From the NCBI GenBank assembly GCA_037045045.1, contig JBAOHL010000002.1:434001-498000 (forward strand): DNA of 64,000 bases, in the 5' to 3' direction. Below are positions 1 to 7,866 of the stretch, one piece after another. This DNA comes from Phosphoribacter sp037045045 (GTDB taxonomy: Bacteria > Actinomycetota > Actinomycetes > Actinomycetales > Dermatophilaceae). The notes under the pieces were generated by a model. The model was not told the origin of the DNA. It saw only the letters and a program-made list of their open reading frames with translations, and searched no databases. The stretch's first letter is position 1; the number at the start of each line of letters is the position of its first letter. Made by a program: the position numbers and the translations under genes.

Positions 1-1
1 C

Positions 2-277
2 GCTGCCCCGGCGACGAAGGCGCCGCCCGCTCCGCCCCCCGCGGTCAAGGTGAGCAACGTCAAGCTCGCCTGCTCTGGGTCACGCGCCCGGATCACGGCA
101 ACCTTGTCCTTCACCTCCAGCGCGCCCGTGCCGGTGTCCCTCACGGCGGGCGAACGCACCGAAGGCACGACGGCCGGGGGCGACGTCGCATTGAGCGTCG
201 ATGGCCGTCGCACCCAGACCGCGACGTGCAGCGCCGTTGTCAACGGCGTCGCCGTCGGGCCCGTCCGAGCCGACTGA
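2..277 (+). CDS. C-terminal part of a secreted or membrane-anchored protein (5' end outside window)
   Basis: The reading frame is open from the first base of the window to a TGA at 275-277, so only the last 91 residues are seen. It begins with an Ala/Pro/Lys-rich linker of the kind that joins a membrane anchor or kinase domain to an outer domain. A small beta-rich domain follows, with two cysteines about 45 residues apart that could form a disulfide. A GTG at 50 is an internal codon rather than a likely start, because the proline-rich linker upstream is in frame. No family is recognised. It ends 15 bases before the PHP gene and may share its transcript. Confidence 0.5.
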   Translation, partial: AAPATKAPPAPPPAVKVSNVKLACSGSRARITATLSFTSSAPVPVSLTAGERTEGTTAGGDVALSVDGRRTQTATCSAVVNGVAVGPVRAD

Positions 278-292
278 GGCGGACCGCTCGAC

Positions 293-1342
293 GTGCTCGG
301 CCTCACCGCGCTCGGCGCAGGCATCGCCCCCGCCGAGGCCCTACGCCGGATCTCCTTCCTGCTCGAACGCACCCGGTCCGGCACCTACCGCGTCCAGGCA
401 TTCCGCAAGGCGGCAGACATCGTGCGTCGTATGCCGCCTGACGAACTATCCGGGCACCTGGCCGCCGCGACACTGACCCACGTCCCTGGGCTCGGCCCTT
501 CGACGGTCGCCGTGGTGACGGAGGCCGCCCGAGGGGAGCTCCCGGCATACCTGCAGTCGTTGCAGGAGAAGTCCAGCGCCCCCCTCGTCACGGGTGGCGA
601 GACCGTGTATGCCGCGTTGGCCGGCGACCTGCACAGCCATTCGGACTGGAGCGACGGCGGCTCGCCCATCGACGAGATGGTGCTCTCCGCCGTCGAACTC
701 GGTCAGGACTGGCTCGCGCTGACCGACCATTCCCCACGGCTCAAGGTGGCCAACGGCCTGACGGCGGCCCGGCTGCGCCAACAGCTCGACGTCGTCGATT
801 CGGTGAATGCCACTCTCGGACAACGGTTCACGCTGCTGCGCGGGATCGAGGTAGACATCCTCGACGACGGCACGCTCGACCAGAGCCCCGACCTGCTCGC
901 CGAGCTCCACGTCGTCGTCGCGTCGGTGCACTCCAAGCTCAAAATGCCCGCCGATGCGATGACGCGGCGGATGGTCACCGCCGTGCGTAACCCTCGGGTC
1001 AACGTCCTCGGCCACGTCACCGGGCGGCTTGTCGAGGGTTCGCGGGGGGTGCGCGCCCAGTCGGCGTTCGACGCGAGGGCGGTGTTTGAAGCCTGCGCGG
1101 AACACGACGTCGCCGTCGAGATCAACTCCCGCCCCGAGCGCTGTGACCCGCCGGACGAGCTCGTCGGTCTGGCCCTGTCGCTGGGTTGCCGGTTCTCCAT
1201 CGACTCCGATGCGCATGCGCCAGGACAGTTGGACATGAAGGCGTACGGCGCCGAACGTGCCGAACGGCTGGGCGTGCCGCTGGACCGGATTGTCACGACG
1301 TGGCCGGTCGAGCGCGTGCTGGAGTGGGCTGGGCGCGGCTGA
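293..1342 (+). CDS. PHP-domain phosphoesterase with N-terminal helix-hairpin-helix (PolX-like C-terminal half)
   Basis: 349 residues from a GTG start. Residues 1-90 resemble the helix-hairpin-helix region of family X DNA polymerases (VPGLGPSTV near residue 67). Residues 105-345 form a PHP metal-dependent phosphoesterase domain. Its metal ligands are visible in order: DLHSHSDWSDGG, TDHS, the Glu of GIEVDIL, the His of ASVHS, the His of LGHVTGR and the terminal DSDAH. The nucleotidyltransferase domain of full PolX is absent, so this is the stand-alone HhH-PHP form common in actinomycetes. Such proteins are predicted phosphatases or 3'-end-processing nucleases; the substrate cannot be told from sequence. 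The gene starts 15 bases after the preceding stop. Confidence 0.85.
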   Translation: MLGLTALGAGIAPAEALRRISFLLERTRSGTYRVQAFRKAADIVRRMPPDELSGHLAAATLTHVPGLGPSTVAVVTEAARGELPAYLQSLQEKSSAPLVTGGETVYAALAGDLHSHSDWSDGGSPIDEMVLSAVELGQDWLALTDHSPRLKVANGLTAARLRQQLDVVDSVNATLGQRFTLLRGIEVDILDDGTLDQSPDLLAELHVVVASVHSKLKMPADAMTRRMVTAVRNPRVNVLGHVTGRLVEGSRGVRAQSAFDARAVFEACAEHDVAVEINSRPERCDPPDELVGLALSLGCRFSIDSDAHAPGQLDMKAYGAERAERLGVPLDRIVTTWPVERVLEWAGRG

Positions 1343-1421
1343 GGGGCGGCCGGCCTGGCGAGGACTGCCTGCGGCCCACGTGGACGCACCCCGGTTAGCA
1401 GGCGCCTACGGACCGTCCGGG

Positions 1422-2633
1422 TCAGGGCAGGCGAACGTGGTGGGGTCCGAGCTCGGCGACGGTGCGCGCCCCGAGCAGCGCCATCGTCCGACGGACTTGC
1501 GCGGCGAGGATGTCGACGGCTCGCTCGACCCCCGCCTCGCCGCCGGCCATCAGCCCGTAGAGGTAGGCCCGCCCGACGAGGGTGCTGTCGGCGCCGAGCG
1601 CCAGGGCCGCGACGACGTCTGCGCCGGAGAGGATGCCCGAGTCGACGATGACTTCGGCGTCGGCGCCGACGGCCTGGCGCACGTCCGGGAGCAGCCGCAG
1701 CGGGACCGGTGCGCGATCGAGCTGCCGGCCGCCATGGCTCGACAACACGACCGCGTCGGCGCCGGCCTGAACGACGCGCCGGGCATCGTCGACGGTCTGG
1801 ATTCCCTTGACGATCAACGGCCCCGGCCAGTTCGAGCGCACCCAGTCGAGGTCGGCCACCGTCATCGACGGATCGAACAGGGCATTGAGCTTCTCCCCGA
1901 TCGACCCGTCCCAGCCGCTGAGCGCGGCGAAGTCGAGCGGCTCGGTGGTCAGCAGGTTGACCCACCACGTCGGATGCCGCGACGCGTCGAGCACGGTGCG
2001 CGCGGTGAGGGTCGGCGGGATCGACAGCCCGTTGCGGACGTCCCGCAGCCGCGATCCGGACACCGGTACGTCGACGGTGAGCACGAGCGCCTCGTAGCCG
2101 GACTCGGCGGCCCGCGCCATGAGCTCCTCGGCCGCGCCCCGATCCCGCCACACGTACAGCTGGAACCACAGCCTGGCCTCGGGCACCAGGGCGGCGACCT
2201 CTTCGGGGGCGACGGTGCCGAGCGTCGACACGGCATACGGGATGCCGGCCCGCCCGGCCACGGGGGCTACGGCGCGTTCGCCCTCGTGGTGCATGAGCCG
2301 GGTGAATCCGGTGGGCGCGAGTGCGAAGGGCAGGGCCGACGGCTGGCCGAGGACGAGGGTCTCGGTGGACAGGTCCGAGACGTCCCGCAGGATCTGTGGG
2401 CGCAGTTCCAGGCTCTGGAAGGTCTCGCGCGCGCGGCGAAGGCTCGACTCGGTCTCGGCGGCCCCGTCGACGTAGTCGAAGACCGCGCGGGGGGTGCGAC
2501 GGCGGGCCGTTACCCGCAGGTCCTCGATGGTGAGGGCGTTGGCGAGGCGGCGGGTCGTCGGGTTCAGCTGCGGGGGGCGGAGGCTGACCATGTCCCGTAT
2601 GCCGCGCCACGTGGGGAGGTGGCGCGAGGTCAT
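1422..2633 (-). CDS. FMN-dependent alpha-hydroxy-acid oxidase/dehydrogenase (LldD family)
   Basis: 403 residues of the FMN-dependent 2-hydroxyacid oxidase family, which oxidises L-lactate, glycolate or similar acids to 2-oxoacids. Visible family marks are the N-terminal ALTIEDLR and FDYVDGAAETE segments, LAPTGFTRL, SSHGGRQLD carrying the catalytic His and the substrate-binding Arg, and VDSGILSGADVV...VGRAYLYG for the FMN phosphate. An ATG at 2633 is taken as the start because this gives the usual family length; the frame is open for another 94 codons upstream, but that stretch is proline-rich and unlike the family. The exact substrate (lactate or other) is undecided. Confidence 0.85.
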   Translation of the reverse strand: MTSRHLPTWRGIRDMVSLRPPQLNPTTRRLANALTIEDLRVTARRRTPRAVFDYVDGAAETESSLRRARETFQSLELRPQILRDVSDLSTETLVLGQPSALPFALAPTGFTRLMHHEGERAVAPVAGRAGIPYAVSTLGTVAPEEVAALVPEARLWFQLYVWRDRGAAEELMARAAESGYEALVLTVDVPVSGSRLRDVRNGLSIPPTLTARTVLDASRHPTWWVNLLTTEPLDFAALSGWDGSIGEKLNALFDPSMTVADLDWVRSNWPGPLIVKGIQTVDDARRVVQAGADAVVLSSHGGRQLDRAPVPLRLLPDVRQAVGADAEVIVDSGILSGADVVAALALGADSTLVGRAYLYGLMAGGEAGVERAVDILAAQVRRTMALLGARTVAELGPHHVRLP

Positions 2634-2907
2634 GGGTGACACTCTGGCTGGGTTCGGGAGCTGGCGCCAGCCCAAGGCGTCGGCCGGCGGGCCCGGCAGG
2701 CGGGTCGAATCCGGCGGGCTCAATAGGTCCGGCGGGCGGGGTGAGGCGGGCGGCACTGGTCGATGAGGCGGGCGGCACTGGTCGATGAGGCGGGCGGAAT
2801 ACCCGGCGGCGATTTGGGGGGCTGCGGGCGGGCCACTATGCTTTCGTGCGTCCTCGACGGATCCGAGCCTGTCAGCGATGGACGAGGATCCGCGGGGAAA
2901 CTCCCGG

Positions 2908-2980
2908 GTCCCCATCGTCTAGCGGCCTAGGACTCCGCCCTTTCACGGCGGCAGCACGGGTTCGAATCCCGTTGGGGATA
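2908..2980 (+). tRNA. tRNA-Glu (TTC)
   Basis: A 73-nt cloverleaf with acceptor GTCCCCA pairing TGGGGAT, anticodon loop CTTTCAC (TTC) on a CCGCC/GGCGG stem, and T-loop GGTTCGAATCC. CCA is not encoded. It is first of three closely spaced tRNA genes in one orientation. Confidence 0.95.
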
Positions 2981-3001
2981 CGTATGTCCGGTCTCTTACG
3001 A

Positions 3002-3075
3002 GGCCCCGTAGCGCAGTTGGTTAGCGCGCCGCCCTGTCACGGCGGAGGTCGCGGGTTCGAGTCCCGTCGGGGTCG
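3002..3075 (+). tRNA. tRNA-Asp (GTC)
   Basis: A 74-nt cloverleaf: acceptor GGCCCCG pairs with CGGGGTC, anticodon loop CTGTCAC (GTC) on a CCGCC/GGCGG stem, and T-loop GGTTCGAGTCC. CCA is not encoded. It lies 21 bases after tRNA-Glu. Confidence 0.95.
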
Positions 3076-3077
3076 CA

Positions 3078-3093
3078 GGCTCCTTCGGGAGCC
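3078..3093 (+). terminator. Hairpin between tRNA-Asp and tRNA-Phe
   Basis: A perfect 6-bp stem, GGCTCC and GGAGCC, closed by the stable tetraloop TTCG. It lies directly between two tRNA genes. It has no T-run, so it may be a processing signal or a weak terminator. Confidence 0.5.
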
Positions 3094-3097
3094 GTCC

Positions 3098-3174
3098 GGC
3101 CAGGTAGCTCAGTTGGTACGAGCGTCCGACTGAAAATCGGAAGGTCGGCGGTTCGACCCCGCCCCTGGCCACCA
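3098..3174 (+). tRNA. tRNA-Phe (GAA), CCA encoded
   Basis: Acceptor GGCCAGG pairs with CCTGGCC, and the anticodon loop CTGAAAA (GAA) sits on a TCCGA/TCGGA stem. The T-loop is GGTTCGACC. Unlike the two tRNAs before it, the 3' CCA is encoded (3172-3174). The 3' end borders the low-GC accessory segment. Confidence 0.95.
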
Positions 3175-3241
3175 ACAGACCGCAGACGAGGTCCACTTCC
3201 CCACCAGCTCACTCCCGGCCGCGGCTAATTTGTATCAAGCT

Positions 3242-4447
3242 ATGATCCGAGAACGAATGACCTCCGCTGACTTGAACTTCTTCCTCTGCCCGCTGAGGAG
3301 AGATCAGGCGGGGCTGGTACTGAACAGCACATATGAGCTTGCGGCAGAGCAGATCCGGACGGTTGACGACGCTGCGCGATGGTTAGCTTGGATCGATCAG
3401 CTGCCCGTCCACGCCGTGGTTGAAGCCGCAGGTCGAGAGATGATGGGCCTGTTCGAGTTGCTAGAAGTGAGGGCGGTCGGTACTCCGATCGACGATCGTG
3501 CATTTCATCCCGATTCGAAGAGAATTTCGGCCCGCGCCCTACAGGTGGTTGCCAACTACCTTTCCGCCGGCCGAATGTATGTCGACTCTGCACAAAGCCT
3601 GCTTTCGAGCAAGTTCGGCACGGACGAAGGTCAGTATACCGACTTCGAAGAATCACTAAGGCGCGAATTTGACTCGTCCGCAGAATACCGGTTCACGTAT
3701 CACCTGAGAAATGCGCTCCAGCACGTCGGGGGGATTCCGCTCAACGTAGTCCAGTCGGTCGTCGAGAAGCGAAGAGTGGTCCAACTCGTCGCCGATCGAG
3801 ATGCACTAATTCGGTCCTATAAATGGCCCAAAGCGGTCAGGGCAGACTTGGACGCTGGCCCAGCAGAGGTTGATGTGCTCAAGCACCTCATTGGGGGGAT
3901 CGAGAGCTTCAACCGGCTTGAGCGGGGTCGACGCGAACGCGCTTTGAGAGCGGCACGGCCCAGCCTGAAAACCCTAGAATCGACTCTGACCGACGTAGGA
4001 GTTAATCCAGCAGAGGAACTAGCCGCCTGGGCCATGGGCAACTCCGGGGATCTGCACTTGAAACCCATCCCTTCAATCGTCCGCTTAAGGGACCTACTCG
4101 CGAACGACCACGATGCGCTACGCAACTTGGGGGGCGAGGAGCCGACGGATGGCAAAGAAGCAGAATCACAGAAACAGGCTGCGCTCGCCGCAATCTATGT
4201 GATGGAGACATTTTTCATTCACGGCCATTTGAGCGCAACGCTGATTCTCGATGACTACATACACTGGGGGCCGGCGGCGTCATCTCAACTTATGGGCGGG
4301 CTCGTCGGGCTTTGCGGAACCGCAATGCACTCGGTGGCCATGGTGCTGGGCAATGGGATCGAAGAGCAACTCCACAACTATCGGAACTACTTCTCGCGAG
4401 GCCCGTCGCCCCACCCGGGTGAATCGAGAGGCGAGTCAACCTCCTGA
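3242..4447 (+). CDS. Unrecognised protein with a candidate HEPN (R-x4-H) motif, low GC
   Basis: 401 residues from the ATG at 3242. A TTG at 3230 and an ATG at 3257 are other possible starts, and none has a clear ribosome binding site. I do not recognise the family. Residues 156-161 read RNALQH inside a helical stretch (FTYHLRNALQHVGG), which matches the R-N-x3-H form of the HEPN ribonuclease motif found in many abortive-infection and toxin proteins. The C-terminal third is mostly hydrophobic with a conserved-looking IHGHLSATLILDDYIHWG segment. GC is near 55% against about 70% in the neighbours, codon use differs, and the gene abuts tRNA-Phe, all pointing to horizontal gain. An RNase or defence role is inference only. 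Confidence 0.55.
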   Translation: MIRERMTSADLNFFLCPLRRDQAGLVLNSTYELAAEQIRTVDDAARWLAWIDQLPVHAVVEAAGREMMGLFELLEVRAVGTPIDDRAFHPDSKRISARALQVVANYLSAGRMYVDSAQSLLSSKFGTDEGQYTDFEESLRREFDSSAEYRFTYHLRNALQHVGGIPLNVVQSVVEKRRVVQLVADRDALIRSYKWPKAVRADLDAGPAEVDVLKHLIGGIESFNRLERGRRERALRAARPSLKTLESTLTDVGVNPAEELAAWAMGNSGDLHLKPIPSIVRLRDLLANDHDALRNLGGEEPTDGKEAESQKQAALAAIYVMETFFIHGHLSATLILDDYIHWGPAASSQLMGGLVGLCGTAMHSVAMVLGNGIEEQLHNYRNYFSRGPSPHPGESRGESTS

Positions 4448-4644
4448 GCGAGCGACGTCGCCGTGGAGACACCACCTTGATCGACTCGGGGCCAGCTCGA
4501 CAATGGGACAGTCAACGGGATTCTTCTCGTCGCGACCGCCCAGAGTCGCACGCGATCAGTACGTGACGGTGCCGGGCGCTGAAGCCGCGGAGTGTTCGGG
4601 TCGTCCCGAAGAGTGAAGGCGTGCGGGCTGGCAGGGAGCGCTCG

Positions 4645-4911
4645 TCACCGGTGCAGATAGATATCCCGGCGATGACCGACGGCGACGACGAGGACGACGC
4701 AGCACGTCGTCATGGATCTCGTACACGATCCGGTAGTCGCCGGTTCTGACCCGCCATTGGCCGTCGCCGCCGACGAGCTTCCGCGCCCCGCTGGGCCGCG
4801 GCTCGATCCGCCAACAACTCGATGGCCGCCTGCACCCGACGCCGAGCGGACCAGGTCGAGCTTGCGCAGTTGGCGCACCGCAGCCGCAGCGACCTCGACG
4901 CGATACCTCAT
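4645..4911 (-). pseudogene. RelE/ParE-type toxin, broken by three frameshifts
   Basis: The start overlaps the antitoxin stop (ATGA at 4908-4911), the normal layout of a Phd-RelE pair. The toxin can only be read by changing frame three times. MRYRVEVAAAAVRQLRKLD is in the first frame, RRRVQAAIELLAD in the second, KLVGGDGQWRVRTGDYRIVYEI in two parts (KLVGGDGQWRV, RTGDYRIVYEI) in the third, and VVAVGHRRDIY back in the first. Each shift is explained by one extra base, and the joined product would be about 88 residues, the family norm. The conserved pieces remain clear, so decay is recent or the sequence has errors. As written, no active RelE-fold mRNA interferase could be made. Confidence 0.75.
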
Positions 4912-5171
4912 GCCAGGCCGAGGTCGGCCTTGACCTGCTCCCACGGTATGGCGGGCTCGCCGGCGGCCATCTCGGAGCGAGCCGCCCGGGCGGCCTCGAG
5001 GTCGGCCAGATCCTCCGCGGCCGCGATGAGCCGGTCCAGATCCGCTGCGTCGATCACCGCAGCCACGCGCTGGCCGCGACGGGTCAGATAGACCGGGTCA
5101 TGCCCGACTCGGGCGGCGTCGACGACGTCGGCCAGCCGCGCTCTGGCGTCGCTGATGGTGACCTCGCTCAT
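4908..5171 (-). CDS. Phd/YefM-family antitoxin
   Basis: 87 residues starting MSEVTISDARARLADVVDAA, the usual N-terminal beta-helix dimer and DNA-binding fold of Phd/YefM antitoxins. PVYLTRRGQRVAAVIDAADLDRL follows in two recognisable parts (PVYLTRRGQRVA and VIDAADLDRL). The acidic C-terminal tail that would wrap the toxin is intact. It precedes the toxin relic with a 4-base overlap. It would bind its own promoter and neutralise a RelE/ParE toxin. With the partner broken it may persist as an orphan regulator. Confidence 0.85.
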   Translation of the reverse strand: MSEVTISDARARLADVVDAARVGHDPVYLTRRGQRVAAVIDAADLDRLIAAAEDLADLEAARAARSEMAAGEPAIPWEQVKADLGLA

Positions 5172-5291
5172 GCACCCAACGGTACGCCGTAAGCGCTGCG
5201 TTGTACATTTCAGCGATGCGACTCTCCCGCGCCTAGGCACAGTGACAACGGGAGTGCCGACCGCGGCCAACCCCGCTCGCTGCTCCGAAGG

Positions 5292-5561
5292 TCAGGCGGA
5301 CCGGTGCAAGCCCGGAGTGGTCGGCGTGACCGAACCGGTGCGCAACCGCCGCTGCGGGTACTGCAGCACCGCTGCGGGCTTGGCGGCCACCAACTCGGGA
5401 CGGGACGGTCCGCCGAAGGCCGGCGTGGCCACCGAACCGCCGACGACCTCGGCCGAAGCACCCGCGTTCGCCCGCGCGATGACCTCCGAGAAATCCAGCG
5501 ACGTGAGGCGGCTGCCCAGCCGGAACCCACACCTCGCCGTTCCCGCGACCTCGCTGTTCAT
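5292..5561 (-). CDS. Hypothetical protein of 89 residues
   Basis: No family is recognised. The ATG at 5561 has a well-placed GAGGAG seven bases upstream, the main reason to accept it over the overlapping open frame on the other strand. The product is soluble-looking, with Ala-rich helices and no signal peptide or membrane segment. It lies upstream of the antitoxin on the same strand, 120 bases away. It could be part of the accessory segment or a chance open frame. Confidence 0.35.
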   Translation of the reverse strand: MNSEVAGTARCGFRLGSRLTSLDFSEVIARANAGASAEVVGGSVATPAFGGPSRPELVAAKPAAVLQYPQRRLRTGSVTPTTPGLHRSA

Positions 5562-5877
5562 GTCCGGCTCCTCACCGGTGCGCCCTCGGACGCACCTCCC
5601 GCCGCGACTCGCGTGCGGCCTCTGCCGCGCCACCCCCGCGCGCCGCGGTCCTCATTGATGACCTCACTCCCCGTCGGGGAATCGCTGGCGGCGGTCCGGT
5701 CCGATGAAAGTGCTTACAACCACGGTATCCCGTTGGCCCGCAAGGGATCTGGCGGGGGCTGCCAGGTCACACCGTGACCTGCGTCATGGTCGGCCCGCCC
5801 GGCCTGCCCGATGCTGTTAAGTGCACCCTCGCGGCATACCTGACGGGCAGTCAGCGGGCACCGCGTATGTTCGGTCC
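5562..5877. other. 316-base gap upstream of the aldo/keto reductase
   Basis: I see no gene here. It holds one palindrome (5763-5781, listed separately) and one CGGCATAC at 5832-5839. Base composition returns to the high-GC norm of the window, so the right edge of the low-GC segment lies before it. Confidence 0.5.
5763..5781. promoter_or_regulatory. Operator-like palindrome
   Basis: A perfect inverted repeat, CAGGTCAC-acc-GTGACCTG, with 8-base arms and a 3-base centre, about 97 bases before the reductase start. The spacing and symmetry suit a dimeric regulator. No regulator gene is adjacent, so the binder is unknown. Confidence 0.4.
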
Positions 5878-6819
5878 ATGGCGCACCTCCCCGGGCTCGA
5901 CGTGGACATCGCCGCCCTCGCCCTCGGCGGCAACACCTTCGCCTGGACGACGGACCAGGCCGCCTCGTATGCCGTGCTCGACGCCTTCGTCGGGGTCGGC
6001 GGCAGCGTCGTCGACACGGCCGACGGCTACCCGCAATGGGCACCGGGCTGCAGCGGCGGCGAGTCCGAACAGATCATCGGCGACTGGCTGACGGCACGCG
6101 GCAACCGTGACCGCGTCCTCGTCGCGACCAAGGTGGGCGGGTGGTCCCAGCGCAAGGGCCTCGCGCCGGCGACCATCGCCGCGGCGTGCGAGGACTCGTT
6201 GCGCCGCCTGCGCACCGACCGCATCGACGTGTACTACGCCCATCACGACGACGCGACGGTGCCGATCCCGGACCTCGCCGGCGCCTTCGACGCGCTGGTG
6301 CAGGCCGGCAAGGTCCGCGCCCTGGGCATCTCCAACCTCTCCCCCGAGCGCACCCGCGAATGGCTCGCCCTGTGCGACTCCGACGGGCTCGCCAAGCCGA
6401 TCGCCCTGCAGAACCAGTACAGCCTGGTCAACCGGCACGGCTTCGAACACGACTACGCGCCCATCGCCGCCGAACACGGCCTGGCCACCTTCCCGTACTA
6501 CCCGCTCGCCTCCGGGTTCCTCACCGGCAAGTACCGCGCCGCCGCCGACCTCGCCGGCAAGGCCCGGCGCATCGGCGCCGGCCCGTACCTCACCCCTGAC
6601 GGCCTGGCCGTCCTCGATGCCCTGGACGCCGTCGCCGAGGCCCAGGGTGCGGCCCTCGCCACGGTCGCCCTGGCCTGGGTGCTCGCCCACGGGGTCACCG
6701 CGCCCATCGCCTCGGCGACCACCCCCGAGCAGCTCGCCGAACTCATGGCCGCGACGACCCTCACGCTCAGCCCGCCCGAGTTGGCCACCCTCGACGCGGC
6801 GAGTATGCCGTTCGCCTGA
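5878..6819 (+). CDS. Aldo/keto reductase
   Basis: 313 residues of the aldo/keto reductase superfamily, NADPH-dependent (beta/alpha)8 barrel enzymes that reduce carbonyls. The catalytic set is visible: Asp and Tyr in DTADGY, Lys in ATKVGG, and His in YYAHHDD. GISNLSPER and LQNQYSLVNR follow at the expected places, with a C-terminal cofactor loop PIASATTPEQLAEL. The ATG at 5878 gives the normal start just before strand 1 (ALGGNTFAW). It leads a run with a monooxygenase and an acetyltransferase. The substrate is not predictable. Confidence 0.9.
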   Translation: MAHLPGLDVDIAALALGGNTFAWTTDQAASYAVLDAFVGVGGSVVDTADGYPQWAPGCSGGESEQIIGDWLTARGNRDRVLVATKVGGWSQRKGLAPATIAAACEDSLRRLRTDRIDVYYAHHDDATVPIPDLAGAFDALVQAGKVRALGISNLSPERTREWLALCDSDGLAKPIALQNQYSLVNRHGFEHDYAPIAAEHGLATFPYYPLASGFLTGKYRAAADLAGKARRIGAGPYLTPDGLAVLDALDAVAEAQGAALATVALAWVLAHGVTAPIASATTPEQLAELMAATTLTLSPPELATLDAASMPFA

Positions 6820-6941
6820 CTCCGTGGCGACGCCAGGGGCGCCGTTGCGCCACCGCCATTGGCACCCGAGCGCCGAACCCAGCAAGGCCGGAAACCCAGA
6901 CCCGAGAACCGAACCCGAGAACCGATCACCCAGGAGCAGCC

Positions 6942-7268
6942 TTGATCTTCATCACCGCGAAGTTCCCCGTGAAGCCCGAGCACGCCGACGCCTGGCCGCA
7001 GATCTCGCGCCCGTTCACCGAGGCCACCCGCGCCGAACCCGGCTGCCTGTGGTTCGAATGGGCCCGCTGCCTCGACGACCCCACGGCATACCTGCTCACC
7101 GAGGCCTTCCGCGACGGTGACGCCGGCGGCGCGCACGTGTCCTCCGCACACTTCAAGCAGGCCCAGGCCACCCTGCCGGCATACCTGAGCCGCACGCCGC
7201 AGATCGTCAGCACGAGCGTCGAGCAGGACGGCTGGTCCGAGCTCGGCGAGCTCGCCGTCCGCGACTGA
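6942..7268 (+). CDS. Antibiotic-biosynthesis-monooxygenase (ABM) domain protein, YgiN-like
   Basis: 108 residues from a TTG start preceded by AGGAG. The ferredoxin-like ABM fold is suggested by IFITAKFPVKPEHADAW at the start, EPGCLWFEWARCLDDP in the middle and AHFKQAQATLPAYL near the end. The family includes quinol monooxygenases and heme-degrading enzymes; many members are of unknown substrate. It lies 122 bases after the reductase and three bases before the GNAT gene, so the last two are almost certainly cotranscribed. Confidence 0.8.
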   Translation: MIFITAKFPVKPEHADAWPQISRPFTEATRAEPGCLWFEWARCLDDPTAYLLTEAFRDGDAGGAHVSSAHFKQAQATLPAYLSRTPQIVSTSVEQDGWSELGELAVRD

Positions 7269-7271
7269 CCG

Positions 7272-7775
7272 GTGCGCATCAGCGACGCCACGCCCGAGCA
7301 CCTCGGCGACATCGCCCCGCTCTTTCGCGAGATCGTCGCCGACGGCGAGACCTACGCCTACCCCGAGGACCTCACCGACGCGCAGATCGGGCAGGCCTGG
7401 CTGCTCCCGCCGCCCTGGCGGACCCTCGTCGCGTATGCCGCGGACGGCACCTTCCTCGGCACCGCCAAGGTCGGCCCGAACCAGCCCGGCCGGGGCGACC
7501 ACGTCGCGAACGCCTCGTTCATGGTGTCGCCGACCGCGCAGGGCCGTGGCGTCGGCCTGGCGCTCGCCGAGGAGGTCCTGCGTTGGGCCACCGAGCAGGG
7601 GTATGCCGCGATGCAGTTCAACGCCGTCGTCGAGACGAACCAGGCGGCCGTCGCGCTGTGGCAACGGCTCGGCTTTCGGATCCTCGCCACGGTCCCCCAG
7701 GCGTTCCGAAGCCGGCGCCACGGGCTGGTGGGGTTGCATGTGATGTACCGACAGTTGCCGCCCACGGGCGGCTGA
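7272..7775 (+). CDS. GNAT-family N-acetyltransferase
   Basis: 167 residues from a GTG three bases after the ABM stop. Acetyl-CoA binding is indicated by VSPTAQGRGVGLALAEEVL (the Q/R-x-x-G-x-G/A signature), followed by AMQFNAVVETNQAAVALWQRLGF in two typical parts (NAVVETNQAAVALW and RLGFRIL). This is the L-amino-acid or phosphinothricin-type GNAT subgroup by general look. The acceptor substrate is unknown. Confidence 0.85.
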   Translation: MRISDATPEHLGDIAPLFREIVADGETYAYPEDLTDAQIGQAWLLPPPWRTLVAYAADGTFLGTAKVGPNQPGRGDHVANASFMVSPTAQGRGVGLALAEEVLRWATEQGYAAMQFNAVVETNQAAVALWQRLGFRILATVPQAFRSRRHGLVGLHVMYRQLPPTGG

Positions 7776-7866
7776 TCGTGGGCCGGGCCAGGCTCAGGGT
7801 CCGGTCAGGGGCCACTCAGGGACGACCCCACTGTCCGGCAGCGCCGCGTCGGCGCATCGTAGAGAC

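Noticed and set aside
703..2778. 691-codon minus-strand frame over the PHP and oxidase genes
   Set aside because: It is a shadow frame of high-GC coding DNA; the PHP and oxidase frames have full catalytic motifs.
3160..5395. Genomic island with attachment sites at tRNA-Phe
   Set aside because: Only a 10-base match (GGCCACCAAC) to the tRNA end occurs near 5385, which is expected by chance, and no integrase is present. The low GC of the adjacent gene stands on its own.
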